Below, piece after piece: positions 1-7,872 of a DNA stretch of 41,923 nucleotides. Source of the DNA: a virus; the IMG/VR virus record IMGVR_UViG_3300046755_000360, positions 1 to 41,923 of that record. The stretch is one strand, 5' to 3'. Every line of letters begins with the position of its first letter. Position 1 is the first letter of the stretch. The notes below the pieces were generated by a model. The model saw only the letters and a list, made by a program, of their open reading frames with translations. It did not search any database and was not told the origin of the DNA. The position numbers and the translations under genes are program-made.

Positions 1-1092
1 TCACCACTCAAACCCATTAATTGCGCGCATCGCCTCGGCCGCCAGAACGCGGCGTTCGGCGTCCTTGGTGTAGATCGCGGATGTGCTTGGCTGAGTGTGA
101 GAAAGCACGGCCATGATCTGGTGTTCGCTACACCCTTCCTCCGCGAGCAACTCGGCCAGCGCTTTGCGAATTCCATGAGAGGACCTGCTCGAAAGCCCGG
201 CCTCATCACACCTCTTACGCAGCCAGTTTCGATAGCTGTCTGCGTTTTTGAACGGCTTGCCGTACTCGTTCAAAATGAACGCTTCACCGATCCGGGCGAC
301 AGCTGCGACCGCCTCGGTCAATGGGGGCGCGACAGGAATCTCAACATAGGCCGCGCCCCGCTTTCTGGGCTGCCAGCCCAACCAACGCATGCCGTGGCTC
401 TCGAACTCCTGACCGCGCCCAAGCCAGATCGCGTCTCCCGATCGCGCGCCGGTGAACATGTGCAAAGTGAGGGCAAGATGCGCCATGCTTCCTTTAGGGT
501 GGCGCTCTTTAAATTTTCTGAGGTCATCCACGGTCCAAGGAGTCGCGCCCCCTTGGCTGCGATGGATCTTGCCAACCCCGGTCAGCGGGTTGACCTCCGC
601 ATGGCCGACATCGCAGGCCCACTTGTACATCGATCGGGCGGCCTTAATGATGTTGTCAGCCTCTGCTGGCGTGGCGGCGCGCGCATCCCTCGCGCGAACA
701 AATGCTGCACTGGGGGCGCTCAGGCTCATCTCGCCGTATGCATCTCCATCCTCAGTCGCGAAACTGCACAGCCAATTCAGCTGGCTCTTCCGCTTCCGGA
801 GCGTTGCGGGGGAAGCCTGCCGCGCATCGACCATTCTCTGCAAGTGCGCTAGATATTTGTCGGTCAGCCATTGTATCGAGTGGCGCACGGCCGTGGTTTC
901 CGGCTCGAATGGAAGCTGGATGCCAGCCCGGGCGCTCCAATAGTGCTCCGAGAACTTGGGGTGGTCCAAGTCAACATTGAGGCGAATTTTCCTGTTCGGC
1001 TTGCCTTCAACGCGAACGCGCAGCCTCTCCTTGCCGGAAGGTAGTCGCTCCACGGTTAGGCCTGGGTAGTTTTTGCGCACATCGGTCACCAT
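1..1092 (-). CDS. int: Tyrosine-type phage integrase
   Basis: Site-specific recombinase of the tyrosine (lambda Int) superfamily, expected to integrate and excise the phage at attP/attB. The 363-residue protein has an N-terminal arm-binding/core-binding part (about residues 70-165) and a catalytic C-terminal domain. The catalytic residues can be read in order: R217 in TGARSGD, a likely hairpin lysine near K244, H306-x-x-R309 in SSHGIRK, H332 in LSHTQ and the nucleophile Y341 in AIYTK. Length is normal for the family. It is the last gene of the leftward operon, and its ATG overlaps the stop of the preceding small gene by 7 bp, so translation is probably coupled. attP would be expected next to its 3' end, just outside the window. 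Confidence 0.95.
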   Translation of the reverse strand: MVTDVRKNYPGLTVERLPSGKERLRVRVEGKPNRKIRLNVDLDHPKFSEHYWSARAGIQLPFEPETTAVRHSIQWLTDKYLAHLQRMVDARQASPATLRKRKSQLNWLCSFATEDGDAYGEMSLSAPSAAFVRARDARAATPAEADNIIKAARSMYKWACDVGHAEVNPLTGVGKIHRSQGGATPWTVDDLRKFKERHPKGSMAHLALTLHMFTGARSGDAIWLGRGQEFESHGMRWLGWQPRKRGAAYVEIPVAPPLTEAVAAVARIGEAFILNEYGKPFKNADSYRNWLRKRCDEAGLSSRSSHGIRKALAELLAEEGCSEHQIMAVLSHTQPSTSAIYTKDAERRVLAAEAMRAINGFEW

Positions 1093-1259
1093 TCTTTAGG
1101 CCCCCGACTTTTGCTCGTTTCAGGCTTGGCGTCTACCGGGCAGAGAATCTTGATTGTCCCGTCCGGTCCGATCTCAACGGCGCTGATGATGAGGTCGCAA
1201 GCTTTGGCGGCGTCCACGGCGCGCGTTATCTCTGCCTTGGTGAAGCGTGTCGCAACCAT
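1086..1259 (-). CDS. Small conserved phage protein next to integrase
   Basis: A 57-residue basic protein beginning MVATRFTKAEITRAVDAAK. An upstream in-frame TTG at 1286 exists, but a GGAG eight bases before the ATG at 1259 supports the shorter start. The sequence looks like a short helix followed by a beta-rich stretch (AVEIGPDGTIKIL). Similar small proteins are common beside alphaproteobacterial phage integrases. A directionality (Xis-like) role is possible from position only; there is no clear MerR-type excisionase motif. Confidence 0.7.
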   Translation of the reverse strand: MVATRFTKAEITRAVDAAKACDLIISAVEIGPDGTIKILCPVDAKPETSKSRGPKEW

Positions 1260-1307
1260 TAGATTGGCTCCAGAAAATCGAGCCAAATAGGCTCCGCGTT
1301 GATCTTC

Positions 1308-1592
1308 TTAGACATCTGCGCGCTCCGGTTTTTTATCCTTTACTGCCGGGCCCCAAATAAATGCGCTGACCAGCTGTCCGGGCGCAATTCCAGGAACGTA
1401 GACGCGGAACTCATCCTCGCCTTCGCCGTAGTTTTCGTCGACGTGCACGATCTCCCAATCGATCGACGCCCAGTCCTCATCTGCCGGCTGCTTTCGGGGC
1501 GAGACAAGCTTAGCCCAGTAGTATCCGGTTTCCCGTGGTTCGAGGTCTGTTGAGTTGGTGTCCGGCGGTGACTTACAGGCGGCGTCAAGCAT
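1308..1592 (-). CDS. Hypothetical phage protein (94 aa)
   Basis: Acidic protein of 94 residues, rich in W/Y and D/E, with a likely beta-strand core around DWEIVHVDENYGEG. The start at 1592 is chosen because its ATG overlaps the upstream stop by one base (TGATG) and AAAGGA lies about nine bases before it; longer in-frame starts at 1625 and 1637 lie inside the upstream gene. No family recognised. The last residues (KDKKPERADV) look like a charged tail. Confidence 0.65.
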   Translation of the reverse strand: MLDAACKSPPDTNSTDLEPRETGYYWAKLVSPRKQPADEDWASIDWEIVHVDENYGEGEDEFRVYVPGIAPGQLVSAFIWGPAVKDKKPERADV

Positions 1593-2110
1593 CAGGCGCA
1601 TTCCTTTGCTGATTCGAGAAACCATGGCTTTCGCCATGCCAGTTTCAGATGCCCAACAATCGCTCGACCATTGACCCTTACCCCAAAGTCGCGATCTGTT
1701 TCGGGGCCGCCCACCATTGCGCTCAGGATCGTATGCCCGCCCGGAAAGCGAATGGGCTGCACCTGCCTGCGACCAATGGTCGGGCACGCCGCTTGAGCAA
1801 TTTCTGCGCACCGGAAATGTACAGGGCTTTCGGTGCTGACCCACCATCTGTCGCGGAAGTCGCCAAACGGAAACCACCAACGATCGCCCTCTGTTGTCCT
1901 TTCACCACATACGGTGCAGCGCATTTCAGCGATGCTTTTGCGCTGTCTGACGTGATGCGGTTTCGCGAAGATTGGTTTTCCCTCGCCGGGATTGAACGGG
2001 GACCAGAGCGCGAGCTTGTTGCCTGCATATTTACACGGCCGAATTTCGTTGCGGTCCTCGCCAGACCACATTGCGTTCCATGGAACGTCTTTCCCGATAA
2101 CCAGCGTCAT
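1592..2110 (-). CDS. Hypothetical phage protein with Cys motif
   Basis: 172 residues. A possible metal site is visible: RCTVC (CxxC) near residue 65, then HFRC and AACP about 35-45 residues later, with an aromatic stretch (DRWWFPFGDFRDRWW) between. The start ATG overlaps the stop of the upstream ASCH gene by 4 bp (ATGA) and has an AGGGGGG ribosome site. Part of the leftward operon. No function can be assigned; zinc binding is inference from the cysteine spacing. Confidence 0.7.
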   Translation of the reverse strand: MTLVIGKDVPWNAMWSGEDRNEIRPCKYAGNKLALWSPFNPGEGKPIFAKPHHVRQRKSIAEMRCTVCGERTTEGDRWWFPFGDFRDRWWVSTESPVHFRCAEIAQAACPTIGRRQVQPIRFPGGHTILSAMVGGPETDRDFGVRVNGRAIVGHLKLAWRKPWFLESAKECA

Positions 2111-2508
2111 GCCGCTACCCCCCTGGGTACGTCAGGGCTGCGAGGTGCCAACCATCTGATCATCTGTCCGGTGAATGGCAGGCCGTGCGCCTTCTCGAAC
2201 CAGTCACGCATGTCCGCCCAGCACGCAAAGCCATCTGACTGCGCAAGGCGTTCAAGTTCTTCGCCAACGAAGAGCTCCTGCGGCCCAAAGGTCCACGCCT
2301 TACCCCACTCAAGTCGGATGGCGCATGAATCGTGGCACACTGCATCACGCAGCTTGCGACAGGACTTCGTGCGCATGCCGGTGTATAGCTGCAGCCTGTC
2401 GCCTGACTTTGCGTGGCGGTTATCCTTGCGTGGCGCTCGAATGGTCTGTCGCTTCTGACCGCTCGCGACGGCCTCAGCGAACTGGGCTTGGAAATTATAG
2501 GCAACCAT
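2107..2508 (-). CDS. ASCH/PUA-like domain protein
   Basis: 133-residue protein beginning MVAYNFQAQFAEAVASGQKRQTIR, which matches the start of small ASCH-domain proteins (the F-x8-10-G-x-K-x-x-T-I-R pattern followed by G-D-x-L-x-x-Y-T-G). ASCH folds are PUA-like and bind nucleic acid or modified nucleotides, so an RNA- or nucleotide-binding role is likely but the substrate is unknown. The ATG at 2508 is supported by GAGG six bases upstream and lies 14 bp inside the end of the DUF5131 gene, so the two are probably translated together. A longer in-frame start at 2646 would sit within that gene and is not favoured. Confidence 0.75.
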   Translation of the reverse strand: MVAYNFQAQFAEAVASGQKRQTIRAPRKDNRHAKSGDRLQLYTGMRTKSCRKLRDAVCHDSCAIRLEWGKAWTFGPQELFVGEELERLAQSDGFACWADMRDWFEKAHGLPFTGQMIRWLAPRSPDVPRGVAA

Positions 2509-3538
2509 AAGGCACCTCGTTCCACTCTCTCCCCTCAAGTGATCGCCCGGCAGCTTTCTTGCCGATGCGGTGCATGGGCATTGGCCGCGGCCCTGCGAAC
2601 GCCCCCGATGGGGCCTTTGGGAATTGACCCTTTTCGCCAAGTCCATACTCCGTGCCGTCGCTATCTATGCAGATCGCGTCAAAGCGATTCCGGGTTGTTT
2701 CATCAGGGCGCTCGGCCGGCGCTTCATCGTGCAATGCAGGGCCGTTGCTTTCGTCGTGTTCAGAGTAGGGTTGCCACTCCCCCCACTGCTTAAAGAAGAA
2801 CGCTGTGCCCGCATTCTGGCATTGCTCGCGCAGCGACTTAGCCCAGTCGGGATGCATTGGGCGGGCGTTAGGGCCGCTCTCGCCGCCACAGATGACCCAA
2901 TCAATGCGTGGGCCGCCGTGGCCGAGGCCATCGACACCCGTCAATGCGCCAAAACAGATGGTGATGTTCTTGCTGATTGTACCCTTCGGAACTGCGGCAA
3001 AGTCTATGCTTCCCAAAAGCGGCTCTGCGCTGACGAAGCGAACGGCGGCAGGCGCTTTCAGAAGGTGTGGGATGTTCTGGTTTGCCGTCTTCTGCGTCCC
3101 TGCGCTGGTGCCAAGCCAGACGTGGGGCCAACCATCGCCCCAATCCGGCGGCAACATCTTCGCGATGTTCTGTGGGCGTTTGGTCAGTAGCAGCCAGTCC
3201 AGCTGGTCGCATTCCCGAATGAGCGCCCAAAGGTCATCGCGCCAGCTGGTGTCGACTGCATTGTCGAAAACATCGGCAAGCGATGCGCAGAAAACCCGCT
3301 GTCGCCGCCCGTGAGTGGCATAGAAGGCTTCGGCCTGCGCATTCCACCTCCTCGGCTTGCTCCAGTTCTGCGCACTAGTCCTACGCCGTGGAGCCTTTGG
3401 ACCCCAATGGGTGCCACCTGTGAAGCGCACGTCGCGCGCTTCTGCGTAGCAGTTGTCGCACTCTGGCGCGACCTTCTGACAGCCCTCCCACGGATTGAAG
3501 GTGTGGTCCGTCCATTCGATTTTCGACTGCTCAGCCAT
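2495..3538 (-). CDS. DUF5131 (phage Gp37/Gp68) family protein
   Basis: 347-residue protein starting MAEQSKIEWTDHTFNPWEGC, the typical opening of the phage Gp37/Gp68 (DUF5131) family. A cysteine cluster C20, C28 and C31 (EGCQ...PECDNCYAEA) resembles the radical-SAM-related three-cysteine pattern of this family, and further conserved blocks are visible (WDVFCASLADVFD-like, LDWLLLTKRPQN, WVICGGESGPNARPMHPDW). Function is not established; the family is related to radical SAM/photolyase-like TIM barrels and is often carried by phages. The start at 3538 is preferred over 3598 because of AAAGG eight bases upstream. No three-Cys-motif partner protein (TcmP) is seen in the window. Confidence 0.85.
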   Translation of the reverse strand: MAEQSKIEWTDHTFNPWEGCQKVAPECDNCYAEARDVRFTGGTHWGPKAPRRRTSAQNWSKPRRWNAQAEAFYATHGRRQRVFCASLADVFDNAVDTSWRDDLWALIRECDQLDWLLLTKRPQNIAKMLPPDWGDGWPHVWLGTSAGTQKTANQNIPHLLKAPAAVRFVSAEPLLGSIDFAAVPKGTISKNITICFGALTGVDGLGHGGPRIDWVICGGESGPNARPMHPDWAKSLREQCQNAGTAFFFKQWGEWQPYSEHDESNGPALHDEAPAERPDETTRNRFDAICIDSDGTEYGLGEKGQFPKAPSGAFAGPRPMPMHRIGKKAAGRSLEGREWNEVPYGCL

Positions 3539-3597
3539 TGCTCTCGCCTTTCTGGTGTCTATCGCTGCCCCCTGTTGCCAAGGGGCAGAAAGAGGCA

Positions 3598-4590
3598 TCA
3601 GCTTTCAGGATCGCCTTTGAAGATTGGCAGTTCGGTCTTTTCGGTGGCCTCCGCGACAGCCTCCTTGAACGCCGCCTCGAACGCTTTTTCCGGGTTGTAG
3701 ATGGATAGGATGAAGCGAACCGCGCCGCCCATCTTGCGATAGCGAAACCGCACTGGCATACGGTATGGGGCGCCGCCCATGAACACCGGGATGGCGACGA
3801 TGATAAGGTTGGGGATCTGAAGCGGCTTGCCGTCAGCGCCTTTGTGTTCGTTCAGGAACTGGATTTCGCTTTCGCCAGTGTCGCGATTGCTGGTCACCTT
3901 CAGGTTGCTGGTTTCGTACACCTGAAACTGGCGCGACATTTGCAGCAGTTGGGTCAGCTGGCCATAGCGGCCTTCGATTTGATGGGCCGTCTGAATAAGG
4001 CGGTTTTCCCACGGCTGGTTCTTGTCACTTTCCTTCGCGGAAAGAATGGCGGCCGTCGGATCCATGATGTCCTTGGCGTTGGCCTCGATGAACTCGCCCA
4101 GGTCATCCTTTTCCAGCGGCTTGCCAGCAACACCTATCCACGCCTTCCATTCTTCCGACAAAGGGAAATTGTAGATTGCTCGATGATGGCAATGGCGGGC
4201 GGTGGGGTCACCGGTGGCGGTGTCTTGGTCGGCAGGGCCTTCGGCATGGTAGTCCGCAATGCAAGTGATCGTGGGGGCTTTCAGGTCTGGCTTGGCAAAG
4301 AGCGCTGATGTCGGTCCTTTGAAGCGGTTCGCCCAGTCGATCAGGCTTTGCAGGTCATCCAGTCGGGCGGTGCCCTTGCGCCGGGCTGGTTTCAGAAACT
4401 CCGCCGCTTCTCGATATTTGGCGGTCAGGTCTTCAACCTTCCGGTGACTGGGCACTGTAATCAGATGGGCGCTTTTCAGGTCGAAATCATTCGGCTGCTC
4501 AATGGCTTCCGAGCCGCCAATCTTCTCCATGACATCACGCATGGTGGCGGCGGTGTTTTCTGCGTTGAATTGTGTGAGTTCTTCGGTCAC
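3598..4590 (-). CDS. DUF2303 (YfdQ-like) phage protein
   Basis: 330 residues, GTG start with GAGGAA about eight bases upstream. It matches the DUF2303 family (E. coli prophage YfdQ): an N-terminal helix with a leucine-rich stretch, SAHLITVPSHRKVEDL, the block TARHCHHRAIYNFPLSEEWKAWI and a C-terminal beta region ending in a charged helix. Family function is unknown; it is usually found with phage recombination and early genes. It sits directly downstream of a small gene that often accompanies it. Confidence 0.85.
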   Translation of the reverse strand: MTEELTQFNAENTAATMRDVMEKIGGSEAIEQPNDFDLKSAHLITVPSHRKVEDLTAKYREAAEFLKPARRKGTARLDDLQSLIDWANRFKGPTSALFAKPDLKAPTITCIADYHAEGPADQDTATGDPTARHCHHRAIYNFPLSEEWKAWIGVAGKPLEKDDLGEFIEANAKDIMDPTAAILSAKESDKNQPWENRLIQTAHQIEGRYGQLTQLLQMSRQFQVYETSNLKVTSNRDTGESEIQFLNEHKGADGKPLQIPNLIIVAIPVFMGGAPYRMPVRFRYRKMGGAVRFILSIYNPEKAFEAAFKEAVAEATEKTELPIFKGDPES

Positions 4591-4620
4591 GTCTCTGTTC
4601 CTCGTTTGTTGCTGGTGGCG

Positions 4621-5049
4621 TTATTCGATGTCTCGGATTTCGCCGGTGGTGGGGTCATAGTTGTAGTCATCGACATCCCGCACGGGCTGGTGCATCCGCT
4701 TCATCATCGGGCTGTAGAGGGTGAGTTCGCCCGCATCGTTGATGTGTGCGCCCGCGCTGGACGGCGGCTTTTTTGGCGCCTTGAAGGTGACGGTCGCGCC
4801 CATCCCGACATCGCCGGAATTTCCAACCGCATAGGACAGCTGCAAGGTCATCGTGCCACTGCATCCCTTGGTCCCATGTTCGGCGTTATGCTCCAAAAGC
4901 TCATGCATCAGCTTCTGGTGCCCGGTCATGACCTCGCCCATAAAGTCACCGCCATCGAACAGCATCAAAATCTGCTCCAGCGTGCGCATCTTGTAGGGGT
5001 CGTGGGTATCCGCAACGGGCGCGGCGGTCGGTTCTTTGCGCTTGGTCAT
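4621..5049 (-). CDS. Hypothetical phage protein accompanying DUF2303
   Basis: 142 residues, acidic N-terminus and a glycine/threonine-rich beta-like centre (GTMTLQLSYAV...GATVTFKAPKKPP). AAGGAG ten bases before ATG 5049 fixes the start over a GTG at 5070. Located 31 bp before the DUF2303 gene in the same operon. No function is recognised; neighbours suggest an early, non-structural phage role. Confidence 0.7.
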   Translation of the reverse strand: MTKRKEPTAAPVADTHDPYKMRTLEQILMLFDGGDFMGEVMTGHQKLMHELLEHNAEHGTKGCSGTMTLQLSYAVGNSGDVGMGATVTFKAPKKPPSSAGAHINDAGELTLYSPMMKRMHQPVRDVDDYNYDPTTGEIRDIE

Positions 5050-5085
5050 CAAGATCGCACTCCTTTTCACTTTCTTTAGGTTCAG

Positions 5086-5631
5086 TTACGCGGCGGCATT
5101 TGCCTCTGCCTCGCGACCGATGTCATCGCGAAGTGTGTCCAGGTCGACAAAGACATCGACCTGACGCCGCAGGTCATCGGAAATCATTGCTGGTTGGGTG
5201 CGGATGCTGGAGATCAAAGTGACCCGCACTCCGCGCTCTTGCAGGAACTTCACCACCGGGGCGAAATCCCGGTTCCCGGAGACGATCACCGCGTGCTCGA
5301 TCGCAGGCGCCAATCTCATCACCTCGACCGCCATCTCCATGTCGGTGCTGCCCTTGGTCCGCTTCCGGCCGTACTCATCCTCGTAGACCTTGGCCGGCTT
5401 AGTCACCACGTTCCATCCGTTGTACTGCATCCAATCAACGAGGGGGCGGATCGAGACGTGATCTTCGGTGTCCGCCAGTGGCGTGAAGTAGTTTGCGCGC
5501 ACCATCCGGCCTTTGGACTGAAAGAACTCCAGCAGCCGCTTGTAATCCACATCGAGGTTCAGCGCGCGGGCCGTCGAGTAGAAATTCGGGCCGTCAATGA
5601 AGAGCGCAAATCTTTCGTTTTCGTAAAACAT
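5086..5631 (-). CDS. NYN-domain (LabA/DUF88-like) putative nuclease
   Basis: 181-residue NYN-domain protein of the PIN-like nuclease superfamily. The acidic metal-binding residues are visible: D13 in ALFIDGPNFY, D97 in KGSTDMEMAVEV and D122 in SGNRDFAPVV, in the order and spacing of LabA/DUF88 proteins. These enzymes are predicted single-strand RNases. In a phage early operon it could act on host transcripts or tRNA; that target is inference. It lies between small unknown genes and is transcribed toward the integrase. Confidence 0.88.
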   Translation of the reverse strand: MFYENERFALFIDGPNFYSTARALNLDVDYKRLLEFFQSKGRMVRANYFTPLADTEDHVSIRPLVDWMQYNGWNVVTKPAKVYEDEYGRKRTKGSTDMEMAVEVMRLAPAIEHAVIVSGNRDFAPVVKFLQERGVRVTLISSIRTQPAMISDDLRRQVDVFVDLDTLRDDIGREAEANAAA

Positions 5632-5646
5632 ATTCGTTTGTCCTTA

Positions 5647-5916
5647 TCAGTTTTGGTTTGCGTGAATTTTGATGCGGGCCTCTCGAAGATCGATGGGCTC
5701 GAAGGGCCAGGATTGCCCTCCCGCCTGCGCCACCGCTTCCAGTGCGGCAGCTTGCGCCGTGGTGCCTATCCAGGCATGCGCCGTGCCTTCAGTCCGTCCG
5801 GACCCCGACAGGTGCAGGTATTGGCCGCTACGGGGATCAATAAGCCGGACCTGCCCTCTTCCGGGCTGCGCGCATTGGGTCTTTATCGCGGGGTTGCCTG
5901 AAACGATCTGGGTCAC
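5647..5916 (-). CDS. Hypothetical phage protein (89 aa, GTG start)
   Basis: 89-residue protein starting (GTG)TQIVSGNPAIKTQ. The GTG shares GTGA with the stop of the upstream 59-aa gene and has GGGGG six bases upstream, a better-supported start than the ATG at 5958 which lies inside the upstream gene. The central part (VRLIDPRSGQYLHLSGSG) looks beta-rich, and the C-terminus is a short basic helix. No family recognised. Confidence 0.65.
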   Translation of the reverse strand: MTQIVSGNPAIKTQCAQPGRGQVRLIDPRSGQYLHLSGSGRTEGTAHAWIGTTAQAAALEAVAQAGGQSWPFEPIDLREARIKIHANQN

Positions 5917-6092
5917 CTCGCACCCCCGGCTAAAGAGAGCGTGGCGAGCAGCTGGCATGACGCCAGTGAGTGGTTGATGCGGATCGCCGACAACGTCCCG
6001 CGCACCTCCTCCAGCCGATCCGCGAGCTGCGCCACCAGATCATCATCTAACGCGCGATCGCGGGCAGCTTTAATAAGGTCCTGATCACGCAT
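5913..6092 (-). CDS. Small hypothetical protein (59 aa)
   Basis: 59-residue protein beginning MRDQDLIKAARDRALDDDLV and largely predicted helical. GGAGGGGG nine bases before the ATG is a strong ribosome site. It overlaps the upstream 56-aa gene by 8 bp and the downstream gene by 4 bp, so it fits the operon exactly. No function recognised. Confidence 0.65.
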   Translation of the reverse strand: MRDQDLIKAARDRALDDDLVAQLADRLEEVRGTLSAIRINHSLASCQLLATLSLAGGAR

Positions 6093-6255
6093 CGCGGGTA
6101 TCCCCCTCCCCGCCTCGTGTCAGCATGCGCTGAGCTGCGGCGGCGAAGTGAGCGGTGCCTGCACAGGGGTCGACTTGGACAAAGCAGTCAGTCGATGGCA
6201 GGTCCGTCAGTATCCGTTCGATCAGATGTTGGGGCGTGTAATGCGAAGGTCTCAT
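6085..6255 (-). CDS. Mini-protein resembling methyltransferase motif I
   Basis: 56-residue protein. It starts MRPSHYTPQHLIERIL and contains VDPCAGTAHFAAAAQRML. This looks like the first 50 residues of an N6-adenine methyltransferase: the YTP entry, then a motif I SAM-binding loop of D-P-C-A-G-T/S-G/A-x-F type. The rest of the enzyme, including any (D/N)PP(Y/F) motif, is absent; the next gene starts in another frame. It overlaps the HNH stop by ATGA and the next gene by 8 bp, so the reading frame is preserved in the operon. It may be a truncated relic or a small SAM-loop protein. Confidence 0.6.
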   Translation of the reverse strand: MRPSHYTPQHLIERILTDLPSTDCFVQVDPCAGTAHFAAAAQRMLTRGGEGDTRDA

Positions 6256-6899
6256 TTTGCCCCCTCACCGTCACCAGGACTCGTGATCTCGCGCGCGGCA
6301 TGCTCCAACTGCGCCACGGCCAAGATGGTGGGGCGAAGTTCAGCTTCGTACTGATCGAAGGGCTTGTACCAGCGTCCGCCGCTCAGGCGAGGCAAGAGCG
6401 CCCGCGGTATGGCCTTCCAGTTGGACGGGTCGGTATTGGCCTTATTGCCATCGATGCTCTTAAGCACGTGCCCCTCAGGCACTGGCCCGTTCTTCTTTTC
6501 CCAAAGGTAGCGATGCTTCGCCACATAGCGCCGCCCATATCCAGTGTGCGGATTCACCTGATCGACGCTGATCTCGACGTATCCGTCCGTGCCGACCCTT
6601 TCGTGCCCAAGATGTTTTGTGTTGTGCGGCAGGTTTCCCTTCTTGAAGCGACCCTTCTCGCTTCCAGGCGGGTTGAAGGGCTTACCCTTATTGTGGGGTG
6701 CCTGCCCCTTCTCAAACCCGCCGGTCCGACCAGTCAGCCACCCCTTTCTGGAGCAGAGCGCCTTAAGGTTCTCAAGGTTGACGTCAGCCCGGTCGAAATG
6801 GGCGCAGAATTGGGCGTGCAACTCCTTCCGGGGGAGCTTTCTGTGCCGCTTGACCCACGCAAGCTCGTCTTCGCTATACTGGATGCTGTGGCCCTTCAT
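6252..6899 (-). CDS. HNH endonuclease
   Basis: 215-residue HNH-family endonuclease of the HNH_3 type. The N-terminal 50 residues look like a DNA-binding helix-turn-helix (DELAWVKRHR...LENLKALCSRKGW). They are followed by lysine/glycine-rich repeats (GGFEKGQAPHNKGKPF, GRFKKGNLPHNTK) and a core with H129 (AKHRYLWE), H144 (PEGHVLKSID) and N160 (DPSNW). It may be a free-standing homing-type endonuclease or a phage DNA-processing enzyme. It is tightly coupled to both neighbours by ATGA overlaps, which argues for a resident operon gene rather than a recent mobile insertion. Confidence 0.9.
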   Translation of the reverse strand: MKGHSIQYSEDELAWVKRHRKLPRKELHAQFCAHFDRADVNLENLKALCSRKGWLTGRTGGFEKGQAPHNKGKPFNPPGSEKGRFKKGNLPHNTKHLGHERVGTDGYVEISVDQVNPHTGYGRRYVAKHRYLWEKKNGPVPEGHVLKSIDGNKANTDPSNWKAIPRALLPRLSGGRWYKPFDQYEAELRPTILAVAQLEHAAREITSPGDGEGAK

Positions 6900-7135
6900 T
6901 TTGAAGGCCCACCGATCTGTGGCAAGTGCTTCAGCACCGGCTCGCCATACTCGGCGTAGAGCTTCGCAGCCTTCAGCTGCAAATCTCCGTTGCCGGTAAT
7001 CCTGTCCGCAACAGAGACCATGGCATTCGCGCGCTGAACCTCTTTCGCGATCTGCTCATCGCTCATGCCTTCTGAGGTTAGGCGCTCCATTTGGGCGAAA
7101 AGGTGATTGTTCAGGTCGGACAATTTATTGTTCAT
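6896..7135 (-). CDS. Conserved small phage protein
   Basis: 79 residues, starting MNNKLSDLNNHLFAQMERL; helical with an AKEVQRANAMVSVADRI segment. Proteins of this kind occur directly upstream of HNH genes in several unrelated temperate phages. AAGG lies about ten bases before the start; the stop overlaps the HNH start (ATGA). The function is unknown. Confidence 0.75.
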   Translation of the reverse strand: MNNKLSDLNNHLFAQMERLTSEGMSDEQIAKEVQRANAMVSVADRITGNGDLQLKAAKLYAEYGEPVLKHLPQIGGPSK

Positions 7136-7153
7136 GGCATCAATACCTTAAGG

Positions 7154-7567
7154 TTAGCCGCACTCAGCTTCGAAGCGGAGGCGGGCGTTGTAATTCTTGG
7201 TGATCCGATCCAGCATCTCGACGCGAGCTGGTGTCGCCCGGTAATCGACGCTGATCCGAATGATGATGGCGCGGTCTACGTCGCACTGATTGCGCAGCGC
7301 CAATCGCGCCAACGTGTAGATATCGACCAGCAGACTGGCCCCATTGATCAGGACCGTTGAGGTGGCGACATCGCCATTTGGGCACTCATAGGTCACCAGC
7401 CATTTCTGGTCGGGGAGCGGCGTCTGTGGGCGCACGGGCTTGGCCGCGTCACCTCCGGTCTTTTTGCGAAACCGGCGAAAAAAAGCGCCGGGAACGGCGA
7501 GCAGTCCGCCCCCGGCAGTGGTGCCGGTTTCATACGGCAAGGGTGCGGGGTGAGCGCGCTTGATCAT
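7154..7567 (-). CDS. Hypothetical phage protein (137 aa)
   Basis: Basic N-terminal 45 residues with a short hydrophobic stretch followed by RRFRKKTGG, then a beta-alpha domain (KWLVTYECPNGDVATSTVLING...IIIRISVDYRA). The ATG at 7567 overlaps the preceding stop by one base (TGATG); a GTG three bases upstream is an alternative. No family recognised. Confidence 0.65.
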   Translation of the reverse strand: MIKRAHPAPLPYETGTTAGGGLLAVPGAFFRRFRKKTGGDAAKPVRPQTPLPDQKWLVTYECPNGDVATSTVLINGASLLVDIYTLARLALRNQCDVDRAIIIRISVDYRATPARVEMLDRITKNYNARLRFEAECG

Positions 7568-7872
7568 CACGCGACCCCCAATTTCTTGATGGGCGGATGG
7601 ACGGTGATAAACCCGTCATCCTCGGCATCATCCAGCGGGCAGACTAGCCGGGCCGCCTGCATCCATCTGGTGATCGCTTCCTGCTCGGTCGCGCCGTGGG
7701 CTGAGATGCCGTGCAAGCTCAGTTTCCATAGCTCGACGCCGTCCTCAGGTGCGGTGTCAAAGCGACCAGAGGTCTCCATGATTTCATTCACGAAGGCGTC
7801 AAACTGGTCATCGGCAGCCAAACGACCCAAATTCATCAGAAAGGCCGGCAGTCGGTTGTGCGCTTCGACCAT
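7567..7872 (-). CDS. Hypothetical phage protein (101 aa)
   Basis: Acidic protein with an amphipathic N-terminal helix (LPAFLMNLGRLAADDQFDAFVNEIMETSGRF) and a C-terminal IKKLGVA. The start at 7872 overlaps the preceding stop in the same GTGATG arrangement used at 7570 and 8255. Operon context and codon continuity support a real gene; no function is recognised. Confidence 0.65.
   Translation of the reverse strand: MVEAHNRLPAFLMNLGRLAADDQFDAFVNEIMETSGRFDTAPEDGVELWKLSLHGISAHGATEQEAITRWMQAARLVCPLDDAEDDGFITVHPPIKKLGVA

Noticed and set aside
97-852. Long plus-strand frames opposite the integrase
   Set aside because: Low-complexity composition; the minus strand encodes a complete integrase with all catalytic residues.
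4348-5079. 243-aa plus-strand frame
   Set aside because: Antisense to DUF2303 and its neighbour; H/R/G-rich shadow without a ribosome site.
5194-5901. 235-aa plus-strand frame
   Set aside because: Antisense to the NYN gene and the 89-aa gene; histidine/arginine-rich shadow.
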